From CAVPWP01 sp963709395 (lineage in GTDB: Bacteria > Pseudomonadota > Alphaproteobacteria > Rhodobacterales > Rhodobacteraceae), in the NCBI GenBank assembly GCA_963709395.1, contig CAVPWP010000001.1, positions 62,001-126,000 on the forward strand: a stretch of 64,000 nucleotides of DNA, read 5' to 3'. A program made the position numbers and the translations under genes. Numbering within the stretch: the stretch's first letter is position 1; each line of letters opens with the position of its first letter. Of this stretch, positions 43,735-52,790 are shown one piece after another. The notes below the pieces were generated by a model that saw only the letters and a list, made by a program, of their open reading frames with translations, was not told where the DNA came from and made no database searches.

Positions 43735-44781
43735 TCACCCGCGATGGATATCTGACGACATCGGAAGCATCACCGAAAACGTACTGCCCTGCCCCGGCTC
43801 GCTTTCGATCCGCATCCGCCCGCGGTGGCGGTTGACGATGTGCTTGACGATCGCCAGCCCAAGCCCCGTGCCCCCCATCTCGCGCGAGCGGTGGGTGTCG
43901 ACGCGGTAGAATCGCTCGGTCAGGCGGGGGATGTGGACCGGATCCATCCCCTCGCCCGTGTCGCGCACCCGGATCGTTGCCGCTGGCGCCCGCAACACCG
44001 GATCCGCTTCGGACGTCGACAGGCTGACGATCACCCGGCTTCCGCGCCCGCCGTACTTGATGGCATTCTCGATCAGGTTCGACAGCACCTGCATCAGCTG
44101 ATCGGCCTCGCCAGGCAGCTCCAGCGGTCCGGGAACCAACTCGACCGTCAATGTCACGTCCTGCGCCTTGGCCATGGGCGTCATCATCACCACCACGGAG
44201 TTGACAAGCCCCGCGATGTCGACCCTGCCGGACGGACGCACCCGCTCGGCCTCTTCGACGCGCGACAGCGACAGGAGGTCCTTCACGAGCCGGTTCATGC
44301 GTTCGGCCTCGCGCTGCATGATGGCAAGAAACCGGTCGCGCGCCGCGGAATCTTCGCGCGCGGCGCCGCGCAACGTCTCGATGAATCCCAGAAGGGCAGT
44401 CAGCGGCGTGCGCAGTTCGTGACTGACGTTCGCGACGAAATCCCGTCGCATCTGGTCGGCCTCGCGCATTGGCGTGATGTCGACAAAGCTGACAAGCGCC
44501 CCCTGCCCGGCCGGAAGCCGCACCGGGGCGGCCGTGGCGCGCCATGTCACCTCGCGCGAGGCTTCGGTCGAGACATAGGTCGTCTCGGACACCCCCCCGA
44601 GACGCAGAACCGATTCGATCGCGTCAAGAAGTGACGGCTGCCGCAATCCGGCGACGTAGTTGCGGCCCGCGAGCGTCACCCCGAAAAGCCGCTGCGCGGG
44701 GGTATTGAGCGCGATGATTTGCTCGTCCGGGCCCACAAGGATCGCCGGAATCGGAACGGCTTCGAGAAAGGAATGTTCCAT
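43735..44781 (-). CDS. phoR: Phosphate regulon sensor histidine kinase PhoR
   Basis: 348 residues. PAS-like domain (about 5-110: IPAILVGPDEQIIALNTPAQ), dimerisation/phospho-His box RDFVANVSHELRTPLTALLG with the acceptor His, then N box NLIENAIKYGG and G boxes VRDTGEGMDP and GTGLGLAIVKHIVNRHRGRM. No transmembrane helix is visible at the N-terminus chosen (ATG at 44781), so membrane attachment is likely through the Pst/PhoU complex; a longer start at 44859 does not add a helix. Divergent from the small gene at 45029. Confidence 0.92.
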   Translation of the reverse strand: MEHSFLEAVPIPAILVGPDEQIIALNTPAQRLFGVTLAGRNYVAGLRQPSLLDAIESVLRLGGVSETTYVSTEASREVTWRATAAPVRLPAGQGALVSFVDITPMREADQMRRDFVANVSHELRTPLTALLGFIETLRGAAREDSAARDRFLAIMQREAERMNRLVKDLLSLSRVEEAERVRPSGRVDIAGLVNSVVVMMTPMAKAQDVTLTVELVPGPLELPGEADQLMQVLSNLIENAIKYGGRGSRVIVSLSTSEADPVLRAPAATIRVRDTGEGMDPVHIPRLTERFYRVDTHRSREMGGTGLGLAIVKHIVNRHRGRMRIESEPGQGSTFSVMLPMSSDIHRG

Positions 44782-45028
44782 CGCCCCGTCAATACCCTGC
44801 CGCGATCCGAGCGCGGGCACCCTGCGACAGGGCGCGCCCAAAGTAAACGCAAGCGCCACACGGCGATCTCAAAAGACGCAGTGAAAGCAATATTCGCGTA
44901 AAAAGGGTTTTCAATTGTATGACACTCGCCTTATGTTTGCATGAGAATAGCGTCTTGGTTCACTGCGGACGGGGCTGGTCCGCTTCAGGAATGGAGAGAC
45001 TCATGCAAACGTTCGGGTGGAGCGCGGC

Positions 45029-45436
45029 ATGAAACGTCAGGATCTTGACCTTGCCCCGGAGGCGGGCGCAGGGCCGGCATCGGAAAATCGCTATCAGACG
45101 ACGATCCTGGCGGTGGGTGATCTTCAGGAATGGCGCCGAAGCGGGCGAGACCTTCCGGCCGATGGCAAGATCGCATTCACCGATTTCCGGTCCGTCACCG
45201 AAGAACTGTTCCAGTTGATCGCGCCGCAGCTCGTGCTGTCACCGTTGTTGGCGCGCGGTTTCGACTGCATCGATCTGGCGGAGGTCCTGCACGCCATGGG
45301 TTTCAAGGGCCGCTATCGTGCCATCGCGGACATACTGCCGAATCCCGAGATCATCCGGCGCGAGATCGGCGATCTTTGCCCGGGACTCGATTTCGACGTG
45401 ATCGTGACGCCTGCGCGGTCGACCCTCAAGCACTGA
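45029..45436 (+). CDS. Conserved protein of unknown function (135 residues)
   Basis: ATG at 45029. No known domain recognised. Predicted soluble; contains TTILAVGDLQEWRRSGRDLP, FTDFRSVTEELFQLIAPQLV, LARGFDCIDLAEVLHAMGFK and REIGDLCPGLDFDVIVTPA, a receiver-like alternation of strands and helices without the phospho-acceptor pocket. Similar proteins appear to be restricted to Rhodobacterales. Divergent from phoR across about 250 bases of AT-richer DNA, and its 3' end overlaps the convergent PLP-enzyme gene by 11 bases. Confidence 0.65.
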   Translation: MKRQDLDLAPEAGAGPASENRYQTTILAVGDLQEWRRSGRDLPADGKIAFTDFRSVTEELFQLIAPQLVLSPLLARGFDCIDLAEVLHAMGFKGRYRAIADILPNPEIIRREIGDLCPGLDFDVIVTPARSTLKH

Positions 45437-46601
45437 CAGCGGCGGCGACCGCCCGCGTGAAGGCGGCGCAAAGCGCATCGGGCGATTCGCAGCCGACAGA
45501 GACCCGGAAAAAGCCTTCGGGCATCCCCAGTTCCATTCGCCGTTCGGGCGTGAGACCGCGGTGCGAGGAACTGGCCGGGTGCGACAGCGTGGTGGCCACA
45601 TCCCCCAGCGTCGGCGCGAAGGCGATGCCTTCCGCTCCGCGCACCAGCGCATTGGCCTGGGCGCGCCCGCCCGCGATCTCGAAGCTCACCATGTGCGAGC
45701 CGTGATCGCCCAGAAGGGCCGCGGCCCGGTTATGGTCGGGGTGGTCCGCGCGGGTGGGATAGAGGACGCGCGCAACACCCGGAAGGCCCGCAAGCGTGTC
45801 CGCCAGCGCCCGCGCATTCGCCTCGGCCCGGTCATAACGCAGATCGAAGGTGAAAAGCCCCCGCTCGGCCAGCCAGCAGTCGAACGGGCTCGCCGTCAGC
45901 CCCATGGTGACGCAGAGCGTGTTGATCCGGGTGCGAAGCTCGGGATCGCGCGCCGCGACATAGCCAAGCGTCGCGTCGGAATGGCCCGCCAGCAGCTTCG
46001 TCACCGAGTGGATGACGATATCCGCGCCATGCTCGAAGGGGCGGAAGGCGCGCGGCGTGGTGAAGGTGTTGTCCACCGCGAGAAGGATGCCGCGCGCCCG
46101 CGCCAGCGCCGCGATGCCGGCCACGTCGGCCACCCGGATGGTCGGGTTCGACACCACCTCGATCAGGATCAGCCGGGTCTCGGGCCGCAGCGCGGCCTCC
46201 ATCGCAGCGACATCGGTCGGGTCGGCCACCGAGGTCGCGATGCCGAGGGCGGGCAGCGTCTCGGACATCAGCCGCAGCGAGCGCCCGTAAAGCTGGTCAC
46301 CCCCAAGCACATGATCGCCCGCTTTCAGCGCCCCCAGAAGCGCCGCGGTCACCGCGGCCATGCCCGAGCCCACGATCAGTCCGCCCTCGGCCCCTTCCAT
46401 CGCGTCGATGCGCGCGGCAAGGGCCGCGGCGTTCGGATGCCCTTCGCGCGCATAGGTGAACCCCTGCGCGCCGCCCTCGTAAAGCGCATCGAGCGCGTCC
46501 GGGCTTTCGGTCGTATAGACGACCGAGGGCTGGATCGGCGTCAGAAGCGGGCGGCTGGCGCTTTCGGGCCAGGCACCGCGCGCCGGCATCTTGGCGGCCA
46601 T
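45426..46601 (-). CDS. Cys/Met metabolism PLP-dependent enzyme (cystathionine lyase/gamma-synthase family)
   Basis: 391 residues, fold-type I. PLP-binding Lys202 in HSVTKLLAGHSDA, SGMAAVTAALLGALKAGDHV for the phosphate, and DNTFTTPRAFRPFEHGADIV preceding the lysine. The exact reaction (cystathionine gamma-synthase, gamma-lyase or methionine gamma-lyase) cannot be fixed by eye. Last of a yicC-gmk-carbonic anhydrase run; its start is 1 base after the carbonic anhydrase stop. Confidence 0.88.
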   Translation of the reverse strand: MAAKMPARGAWPESASRPLLTPIQPSVVYTTESPDALDALYEGGAQGFTYAREGHPNAAALAARIDAMEGAEGGLIVGSGMAAVTAALLGALKAGDHVLGGDQLYGRSLRLMSETLPALGIATSVADPTDVAAMEAALRPETRLILIEVVSNPTIRVADVAGIAALARARGILLAVDNTFTTPRAFRPFEHGADIVIHSVTKLLAGHSDATLGYVAARDPELRTRINTLCVTMGLTASPFDCWLAERGLFTFDLRYDRAEANARALADTLAGLPGVARVLYPTRADHPDHNRAAALLGDHGSHMVSFEIAGGRAQANALVRGAEGIAFAPTLGDVATTLSHPASSSHRGLTPERRMELGMPEGFFRVSVGCESPDALCAAFTRAVAAAVSA

Positions 46602-46602
46602 G

Positions 46603-47124
46603 TCAGAGCTCCGTCAGATCGGCGCGAAAGCGCCGTGCGTTGTCCTGATAGCCAATCGCCGACAGGCGCAGCCCGGCGATGGCCGCTTCGTCGAGCTGGC
46701 GCACCACCCGCCCCGGCGCGCCCATGACCAGCGATCCGTCGGGGATCTCCTTGCCCTCGGTCACAAGCGCCCCCGCCCCGATCAGGCAGTTCCGGCCGAT
46801 CTTCGCGCCGTTGAGGACCGTGGCCCCCATGCCGATCAGCGTCTCGTCCCCGATGGTGCAGCCGTGCAGCATGGCCTTGTGGCCGATGGTGCAATCGCGA
46901 CCGATCGTCAGGGGAAATCCCATGTCGGTATGGCACACGGTGTTTTCCTGAAGGTTCGAGCCCTCGCCGACCGTGATCGTCTCGTTGTCGCCGCGCAGCG
47001 TCGCCCCGAACCAGACCGAGGCCCCTGCCCCAAGGATGACGCGGCCGATCACGTTGGCATCCGGCGCCACCCAGGCGTCGGGGTCGATGGTCGGGTGGCG
47101 GTCGCCAAGGGCATAGACGGTCAT
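46603..47124 (-). CDS. Gamma-carbonic anhydrase family protein
   Basis: 173 residues of left-handed beta-helix with hexapeptide repeats (ANVIGRVILGAGASVWFGAT, IGDETLIGMGATVLNGAKIG). The three zinc histidines expected in Cam-type trimers are His65, His82 and His87 (VCHTDM, IGHKAMLHG). Such proteins (YrdA/CaiE/PaaY type) hydrate CO2 or act on CoA thioesters; not resolved here. Starts with an ATGA overlap with gmk. Confidence 0.9.
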   Translation of the reverse strand: MTVYALGDRHPTIDPDAWVAPDANVIGRVILGAGASVWFGATLRGDNETITVGEGSNLQENTVCHTDMGFPLTIGRDCTIGHKAMLHGCTIGDETLIGMGATVLNGAKIGRNCLIGAGALVTEGKEIPDGSLVMGAPGRVVRQLDEAAIAGLRLSAIGYQDNARRFRADLTEL

Positions 47125-47765
47125 GACAGGTCCTCGAATTCGGTCTGAAGGCGGCGGACATGCTCGATCAGGCCGGGCTGCTGGCTGGCCTTCAGGCGTT
47201 CGGCCGTGACGATGGTGCGCAGCTTCGTTTCGGTCTGGTCGAGGTCGTCGTTCACCAGCACATAGCTGTAGCCGTCCCAGTGGCTGATCTCGTCCCAGCT
47301 GCGCTGCATCCGCCGGGCGATGACCTCGGGGGCGTCCTGCCCCCGGCTGACCAGCCGGCGCCGCAACTCGGTGATCGAGGGCGGCAAGAGAAAGATCGAC
47401 AGGACATGGCTTGCCAGCGCGCTTTTCTGGATCTGCTGGGCGCCCTGCCAGTCGATATCGAAAAGGACATCGGTGCCCGCCTCGATGGCCGCCTGCACCG
47501 GTCCCACGGGCGAGCCGTAGAAGTTGCCGAAGACATGCGCATGTTCCAGCATCTCGCCATCGCGCACCATGCGTTTGAACTCGGCCTCCGGCACGAAACG
47601 GTAGTCGGTGCCATCCACCTCGCCCGGACGCGGCGCCCGCGTCGTGGCCGAGACCGAGAAGCGGATCGACGGGTCCCAGTCGCGCAGCCGCCGCGCCAGC
47701 GTCGACTTGCCGGCCCCCGAGGGCGACGACAGGATGATCAGAAGGCCGCGCCGTTCCATCGTCAT
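47121..47765 (-). CDS. gmk: Guanylate kinase
   Basis: Phosphorylates GMP to GDP. About 213 residues. P-loop SSPSGAGKSTLARRL near residue 13, the GMP-binding region RFSVSATTRAPRPGEVDGTD and DIDWQGAQQIQKS. Two candidate starts (47765 and 47759); the first overlaps the yicC stop. Downstream overlap with the carbonic anhydrase gene. Confidence 0.95.
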   Translation of the reverse strand: MTMERRGLLIILSSPSGAGKSTLARRLRDWDPSIRFSVSATTRAPRPGEVDGTDYRFVPEAEFKRMVRDGEMLEHAHVFGNFYGSPVGPVQAAIEAGTDVLFDIDWQGAQQIQKSALASHVLSIFLLPPSITELRRRLVSRGQDAPEVIARRMQRSWDEISHWDGYSYVLVNDDLDQTETKLRTIVTAERLKASQQPGLIEHVRRLQTEFEDLS

Positions 47766-48656
47766 TCCACGTTCTGAACCTGTTCGCGCATCTGGTCGAT
47801 GACGGTTTTCAGATCAAGGCCGATACCGGTCAGCGCCGCGGACCCGGCCTTCGAGCAGAGCGTGTTGGCCTCGCGGTTGAACTCCTGCATCAGGAAGTCG
47901 AGCTTGCGCCCCTTCGGACCGGCGTCCGCCAGAAGCGCACGCGCCGCTGTCACATGGGCGCGCAGGCGGTCGATTTCCTCGGTCACGTCGGACTTCACCG
48001 CCAGAAGCGCCAGTTCCTGCGCGATGCGCGTCTCGTCCACGCCTTCGGCGGCCTCGAGCACCCGCGCGATATTCGCCTTCAGTGCGGCGCGCTGCGCTTC
48101 GGCGCGGGTGTCCGCGCTTGCCGCCGCATCCTCGGTCAGTGCCGCGATCCGGTCGATCTGGGCGCCGATGACCTCGGCGAGGGCCGCACCTTCGGCGGCG
48201 CGGGCGGCGTCGAACTCGGCCAGCAAGGCCGGGAAGATCGGACAGAAGCACGCCGCGCAGCGCCGCCGTATCGGCCTCATCGGACGGGGTCGACAGCACA
48301 CCCGGCAGGGCCGCGATCTCGGCTGCTGTGGCGTGGCGCACGGCCAGGTCATGCTCGGCCGCCAGATCCTCGATCTCGCGCAGGACCGACACGGTGCGCA
48401 CCAGCGTCTCCCGGTCCAGCAGCGCCGTCCCGGCCCCGGCAGCGCGCGAGATGCGCAGCGACAGCGTGACGTTGCCGCGCGATACCGCCGCCTGAAGCGC
48501 CGGCCGCGCGCCGCCTGTTCCAGCCCCTCGATCCAGTCGGGCATCCGCAGCCTGCAGATCGAGGCCCCGCCCGTTGACCGACCGCAGGTCCCAGACCCAG
48601 CTCCAGTCCCCCGAACTGCCCCGCGCTGTCGCGAAACCGGTCATCGAGCGCGTCAT
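47762..48656 (-). CDS. yicC: YicC-family endoribonuclease (three frameshifts as sequenced)
   Basis: YicC proteins are stress-linked endoribonucleases. ATG at 48656 (MTRSMTGFATARGSSGDWSW). The frame breaks at about 48554 (one extra base before LRMPDWIEGLEQAAR), at 48505-48511 (two extra bases before PALQAAVSRGNVTLSL) and at 48229-48230 (one extra base before ALLAEFDAARAAEG). Removing these four bases gives 296 residues, normal for the family, ending with FNREANTLCSKAGSAALTGI. Overlaps gmk, as in many proteobacteria. Confidence 0.85.
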
Positions 48657-48796
48657 GCCGTTAACCCTTTGGTAAGATTGTCGCGGATTTCCGCGCCCTG
48701 CCGTGGCATCTTAAGGCAATGGAAACCATGGCCGCCAGCGTTACCAGAGGCTCCGATCCTCGGCAACCACGGGCGGCCCGGCACGGGAAGACCCAG

Positions 48797-49369
48797 ATGT
48801 TGCACGACATGGCACATTCGAACGTGATTTCGCTGGATGCCGCGCGGGCCCAGCAGCGTCAGCCGGTGCTTGGACTGGTCGAGGAGTGTTGGGAAGGGCT
48901 CCGCGACGGGCGCCCGATGCCTGACCGGGACGACATCGTGCCCGGCGCGATGACCGGCGCGCTTGCACATGCCTTCATCCTGGAACGGGTCGCGCCGGGC
49001 CTCGCGCGTTTCCGCGTGGCGGGCAGTCACCTTTCGGCGCTTCTGGGGATGGAGGTGCGCGGCCTGCCGATCTCGGCCCTGTTCGAGCCGCACACCCGGG
49101 ACCGCCTGGCCGAGGCGCTCGAGACCGCCTTCACCAGTCCCGCCGTCCTGCGCGCTGGCTTACGCTGCCGCGCCTCGATCGGGCGGCCGGCGCTCACGGG
49201 CGGCATGGTCCTCTTGCCGCTGGGATCGGGACCGGGCGAGGCGCAGCATCTCTTGGGGGCGCTGTCGATGAGCGGGCGGATCGGCCGCCCCCCGCGCCGG
49301 CCCGAGATTCTTGGCCTTGCCCGCCGGCGGATCGACCCGGGCAACACCGCAGCTTCCACGCTAGGCTGA
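48797..49369 (+). CDS. PAS-domain protein (PAS_5/DUF1488-like group)
   Basis: 190 residues from the ATG at 48797, which has GGAAG upstream. One PAS fold (PF07310-like): CWEGLRDGRPMPDRDDIVPG, LERVAPGLARFRVAGSHLSA and LLPLGSGPGEAQHLLGALS. No output domain and no membrane segment. Proteins of this type are common in Rhodobacterales and their ligand is unknown. Divergent from yicC and followed by a strong hairpin (49377-49400) shared with the convergent aroG. Confidence 0.78.
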   Translation: MLHDMAHSNVISLDAARAQQRQPVLGLVEECWEGLRDGRPMPDRDDIVPGAMTGALAHAFILERVAPGLARFRVAGSHLSALLGMEVRGLPISALFEPHTRDRLAEALETAFTSPAVLRAGLRCRASIGRPALTGGMVLLPLGSGPGEAQHLLGALSMSGRIGRPPRRPEILGLARRRIDPGNTAASTLG

Positions 49370-49376
49370 ACGAGAA

Positions 49377-49400
49377 CGGGCGGCCCGACCGGGCCGCCCG
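49377..49400 (+). terminator. Stem-loop between convergent PAS gene and DAHP synthase
   Basis: Perfect 10-bp GC stem CGGGCGGCCC/GGGCCGCCCG with a 4-base loop (GACC). Neither side has a strong T tail, so it may act as a bidirectional, partly Rho-assisted terminator. Confidence 0.5.
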
Positions 49401-49426
49401 CCATCCGTTTGCTATTGTCTCCTGCC

Positions 49427-50798
49427 TCAGACGGCGGCGGCGCGCGCCGTCGCAAGGCGCCGGTTCGTCAACTCCTCGGCCACGAGGAAGGCCAGTTCCA
49501 GCGATTGCGATGCGTTGAGACGCGGATCGCAGGCGGTGTGATAGCGGTCGCTCAGATCCTCGTCGGTGACCGCGCGCACGCCGCCGGTGCATTCGGTCAC
49601 GTCGCGGCCGGTCATTTCGAAATGGACACCGCCGGGGATCGTGCCTTCCGAAGCATGGACCGCGAAGAACTCGCGCACTTCGCGCAGCACCAGCTCGAAC
49701 GGCCGGGTCTTGTAGCCAGAGGTCGACTTGATCGTGTTGCCGTGCATCGGGTCGCAGGACCAGACCACCTTCGCGCCCTCCTCTTCGACCGTCCGGATCA
49801 GGCGGGGCAGATGGTCGCCGACCTTTCCCGCGCCGAACCGGGCGATCAGCGTGAGCCGCCCGGCCTCGTTCTTGGGATTGAGCTTGGCCATCAAGACCTT
49901 CAGGTCCTCGGGCGTGGTCGTGGGGCCGCATTTCAGCCCGATCGGGTTCTGCACGCCTCGTGCGAATTCCACATGCGCGCCGTCGGGCTGCCGCGTGCGG
50001 TCGCCGATCCAGATCATGTGGCCCGATCCCGCGATCCACTGGCCGGAGGTCGAATTCGACCCGGGCCAGCGCCTCTTCGTATTCCAGAAGCAGCGCCTCG
50101 TGGCTGGTGTAGAAGTCGACCGTGGCGAATTCATGCGTCGTCGATCCGTCGATCCCGGCGGCGGCCATGAAGTCGAGCGTGTCCTGGATGCGGTTGGCGA
50201 TGTCGCGGTACTTCTCGGCCTCGTCGCGGTCGGTGAAGCCCAGCGTCCAGGAATGCACCCGGTGCATGTCGGCGAACCCGCCCTTCGAGAAGGCACGCAG
50301 AAGGTTCAGGGTGGCCGCCGACTGGGTATAGGCCTCGAGCATCTTGGCCGGGTTCGGGATCCGCGCCTCTGGCGTGAAGTCCAGCTCGTTGATGATGTCG
50401 CCGCGATAGCTGGGAAGCTCCTGCTCGCCCTTCACCTCGGTGGGCGCGCTGCGCGGCTTGGCGAACTGGCCGGCCATGCGTCCGACCTTCACCACCGGCA
50501 CCTTGGCGCCGTAGGTCAGCACCATCGCCATCTGCAGCATCACCTTGAAGGTGTCGCGGATGTTGTCGGCCGAGAACTCGGCAAAGCTCTCGGCGCAATC
50601 GCCGCCCTGGAGCAGGAATGCCTCGCCGCGAGATGCCTTGGCCAGTTCCGCCTTGAGCCGGCGCGCTTCGCCCGCGAAGACAAGCGGCGGATAGGACGCA
50701 AGCTTGGCCTCGACGGCGCCCAGGGCGGACGCGTCCAGATAGTCGGGCATCTGCACCCGCGGCTTGGTCCGCCAGTCGGTTTTCTGCCACTCACTCAT
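49427..50798 (-). CDS. Class II DAHP synthase (3-deoxy-7-phosphoheptulonate synthase; frameshifted as sequenced)
   Basis: First step of aromatic amino acid synthesis, plant-like class II enzyme. ATG at 50798 (MSEWQKTDWRTKPRVQMPDY) with GGAG upstream. Metal and PEP residues are in LLQGGDCAESF, RMAGQFAKPRS, KCGPTTTPEDL, VVWSCDPMHGNTIKS and GGVHFEMTGRDVTEC. One extra base at 50055-50056 breaks the frame at ALARV/DSTSGQWIAGSGH; removal yields 456 residues, the normal length. It lies alone, divergent from the GlxA-type regulator. Confidence 0.93.
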
Positions 50799-51010
50799 CG
50801 TCGTCACTCCGTCAGCGCTATCGGCGGTCGCTTATAGGTCAGGCAGCGATGAAGGAAAACACCTGAAATCTTCTTCGCCCCTTGGGGTCAAAGCATGTTC
50901 CCGCGTCCCCCGTCGGCGTCCCCGATCGCGCAGACGCGCGGTCCCGGTCTCTTGATCCCGCCCTGCAAACCTGTTTCGGTCAGCACGCGGTTGCGAAGAA
51001 CAGGAGACGC

Positions 51011-52018
51011 ATGGTGGAGACGGCGTGGCAGCCCGTGGAGGTGACCTTCACCGACATCCGCCCCCGGCGCTTTGTCTTCGTCCTGCTCGACCGGTTCACC
51101 CTTCTGTGCTTTGCCAGCGCCGTCGAGGCGCTGAGGATCGCCAACAGGATGGCCGGCAAGCCGCTCTATGACTGGCGCGTGATCGGCGAGGGCGGGAAGA
51201 CCATCACCTGCTCGGCGGGGATCGCCTTCGCGCTCGATGGCGACCTCGACGAGATCCCGCGCGAGGACACGATCATGCTTTGCGGCGGGCTCGACGTGGC
51301 GCAGGCGACGACGCGGCGGCTCCTGAACTGGCTGCGGCGCGAGGCACGCCACGGTGCGCCGGTGGGCGGGCTCTGCACGGCCAGCTACACCCTTGCCCGC
51401 GCCGGGCTGCTCGACGGGCGCCGGGCGACGATCCACTGGGAGAACCACGACAGCTTCGCCGAAGATTTCGAGAATGTGACGCTGACGAAATCGGTCTTCG
51501 TGATGGATGGGAACCGCTATACCACCGCCGGCGGCACCGCATCGATCGACCTCATGCTCAAGATCATCGCCGACGATCACAACGAGGAACTGGCCAGCGC
51601 TGTCGCGGACCAGCTGATCTACACCTCGATCCGCACCGATCAGGACAGCCAGCGCCTGAGCGTGCCGACCCGGATCGGCGTGCGCCATCCGCGCCTGTCG
51701 CAGGTGATCCTGATGATGGAAGCCAACATCGAGGAACCGATCAGCCCCGCCGCGCTGGCCCGCCAGGTCGGCATGTCGACCCGGCAGCTCGAACGGTTGT
51801 TCCGGCGCTACCTCAATCGCAGCCCCAAGCGGTACTACATGGAACTGAGGCTCCAGAAGGCGCGCAATCTGCTGTTGCAGACCGACATGAGCGTGATCAA
51901 CGTGGCGCTGGCCTGCGGCTTCACCAGCCCCTCGCATTTCTCGAAATGCTACCGCGCGCAATACGGTGTCACGCCCTACCGCGAACGCGGCGCACAGGGC
52001 GCGAGGGCCGACGCCTAG
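51011..52018 (+). CDS. GlxA-family transcriptional regulator (DJ-1/PfpI-like + AraC HTH)
   Basis: 335 residues. Amidase-like N-domain (about 15-200: FVFVLLDRFTLLCFASAVEA, GGLCTASYTLARAGLLDGRR) and C-terminal AraC HTH (about 220-320: LARQVGMSTRQLERLFRRYL, LLQTDMSVINVALACGFTS). Regulators of this type (GbdR, CdhR, ArgR groups) control quaternary amine or arginine catabolism; which one here is unknown. AGGAG precedes the ATG at 51011. Divergent from the DAHP synthase gene. Confidence 0.88.
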   Translation: MVETAWQPVEVTFTDIRPRRFVFVLLDRFTLLCFASAVEALRIANRMAGKPLYDWRVIGEGGKTITCSAGIAFALDGDLDEIPREDTIMLCGGLDVAQATTRRLLNWLRREARHGAPVGGLCTASYTLARAGLLDGRRATIHWENHDSFAEDFENVTLTKSVFVMDGNRYTTAGGTASIDLMLKIIADDHNEELASAVADQLIYTSIRTDQDSQRLSVPTRIGVRHPRLSQVILMMEANIEEPISPAALARQVGMSTRQLERLFRRYLNRSPKRYYMELRLQKARNLLLQTDMSVINVALACGFTSPSHFSKCYRAQYGVTPYRERGAQGARADA

Positions 52019-52037
52019 GGGCCCGGACGCAGGATCG

Positions 52038-52110
52038 CGGGGGCGCTGCCCCCGGCCCCGCTGACGCGGGTCCTCCCCCGAGATATTTTCCGCCAGAAGA
52101 AATCCGCTGG
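52038..52110 (+). repeat. Rhodobacterales-type intergenic element (hairpin + conserved tail)
   Basis: Between the convergent GlxA-type gene and scpB: an 8-bp-class hairpin CGGGGGC/GCCCCCG (52038-52044 with 52048-52054) followed by CCTCCCCCGAGATATTTTCC and GCCAGAAGAAA (52072-52102). From memory, very similar strings recur between convergent genes in many Rhodobacterales genomes. Only one copy is visible in this window, so the repeat status rests on that recollection. Confidence 0.4.
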
Positions 52111-52124
52111 ACCAGGAACCCGGG

Positions 52125-52790
52125 TCAGGCGTCGTCCTCGAACATGTCGACCTGGTCGCCGTCCTCGTCGTCCTCGGGCAACGGCGTGCCCGGGGGCGGA
52201 CGGCTTTCGAGAAGTCCGGCCGAGCGCAATTCCTTCAGGCCCGGCAGATCGCGGGCGCTTTCCAGCCCGAAATGATCAAGGAACGATTCGGTCACGACAT
52301 AGGTCACGGGACGCCCCGGCGTGAGGCGTCGGCGGCCGAAGCGGATCCATTCCAGTTCCAGCAACTGATCGATCGTGCCCCGGCTGACCGACACGCCCCG
52401 GATCTCTTCGATCTCGGCGCGGGTGACCGGCTGGTGGTAGGCGATGATCGCCAGCGTCTCGATGGCGGCGCGGCTGAGCTTGCGGGTCTCGACCGTTTCC
52501 TTCTGCATCAGGAAGCCGAGATCGGACGCGGTGCGGATCGCCCAGCGGTCGCCCACGCGGACCACCTGCACCCCGCGCCCGTCGTAGCGCTTGCGCAGCT
52601 GTTCAAGCGCGGCCGCCGCGTCCGCCCCGTGCGGCATCCGGGCATTGAGCTCGGCCACGCCGACAGGTTCCGCCGTGGCGAAGAGAATCGCCTCGACCAT
52701 ACGCTCCTGCTCGGCCAGCGGCGGGGCCTCGAACAGGCTGTCGCGCGGCGCACCAGCTTCCGCCGACCCGGGTTCTGCCTCGTCGCTCAT
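52125..52790 (-). CDS. scpB: Segregation and condensation protein B
   Basis: 221 residues. Winged-helix partner of ScpA in the SMC-ScpAB condensin. Contains VEAILFATAEPVGVAELNAR, LIIAYHQPVTRAEIEEIRGV and DQLLELEWIRFGRR. The start ATG at 52790 overlaps the scpA stop by 4 bases. The C-terminal tail is acidic (EDDEDGDQVDMFEDDA). Last gene of the dgt-antiporter-argS-SPOR-nagZ-scpA-scpB run. Confidence 0.93.
   Translation of the reverse strand: MSDEAEPGSAEAGAPRDSLFEAPPLAEQERMVEAILFATAEPVGVAELNARMPHGADAAAALEQLRKRYDGRGVQVVRVGDRWAIRTASDLGFLMQKETVETRKLSRAAIETLAIIAYHQPVTRAEIEEIRGVSVSRGTIDQLLELEWIRFGRRRLTPGRPVTYVVTESFLDHFGLESARDLPGLKELRSAGLLESRPPPGTPLPEDDEDGDQVDMFEDDA

Noticed and set aside
44900..44930. 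GTGTCAT-like PHO half-site upstream of phoR
   Set aside because: Only one half-site is present and no second copy occurs at 11-base spacing.
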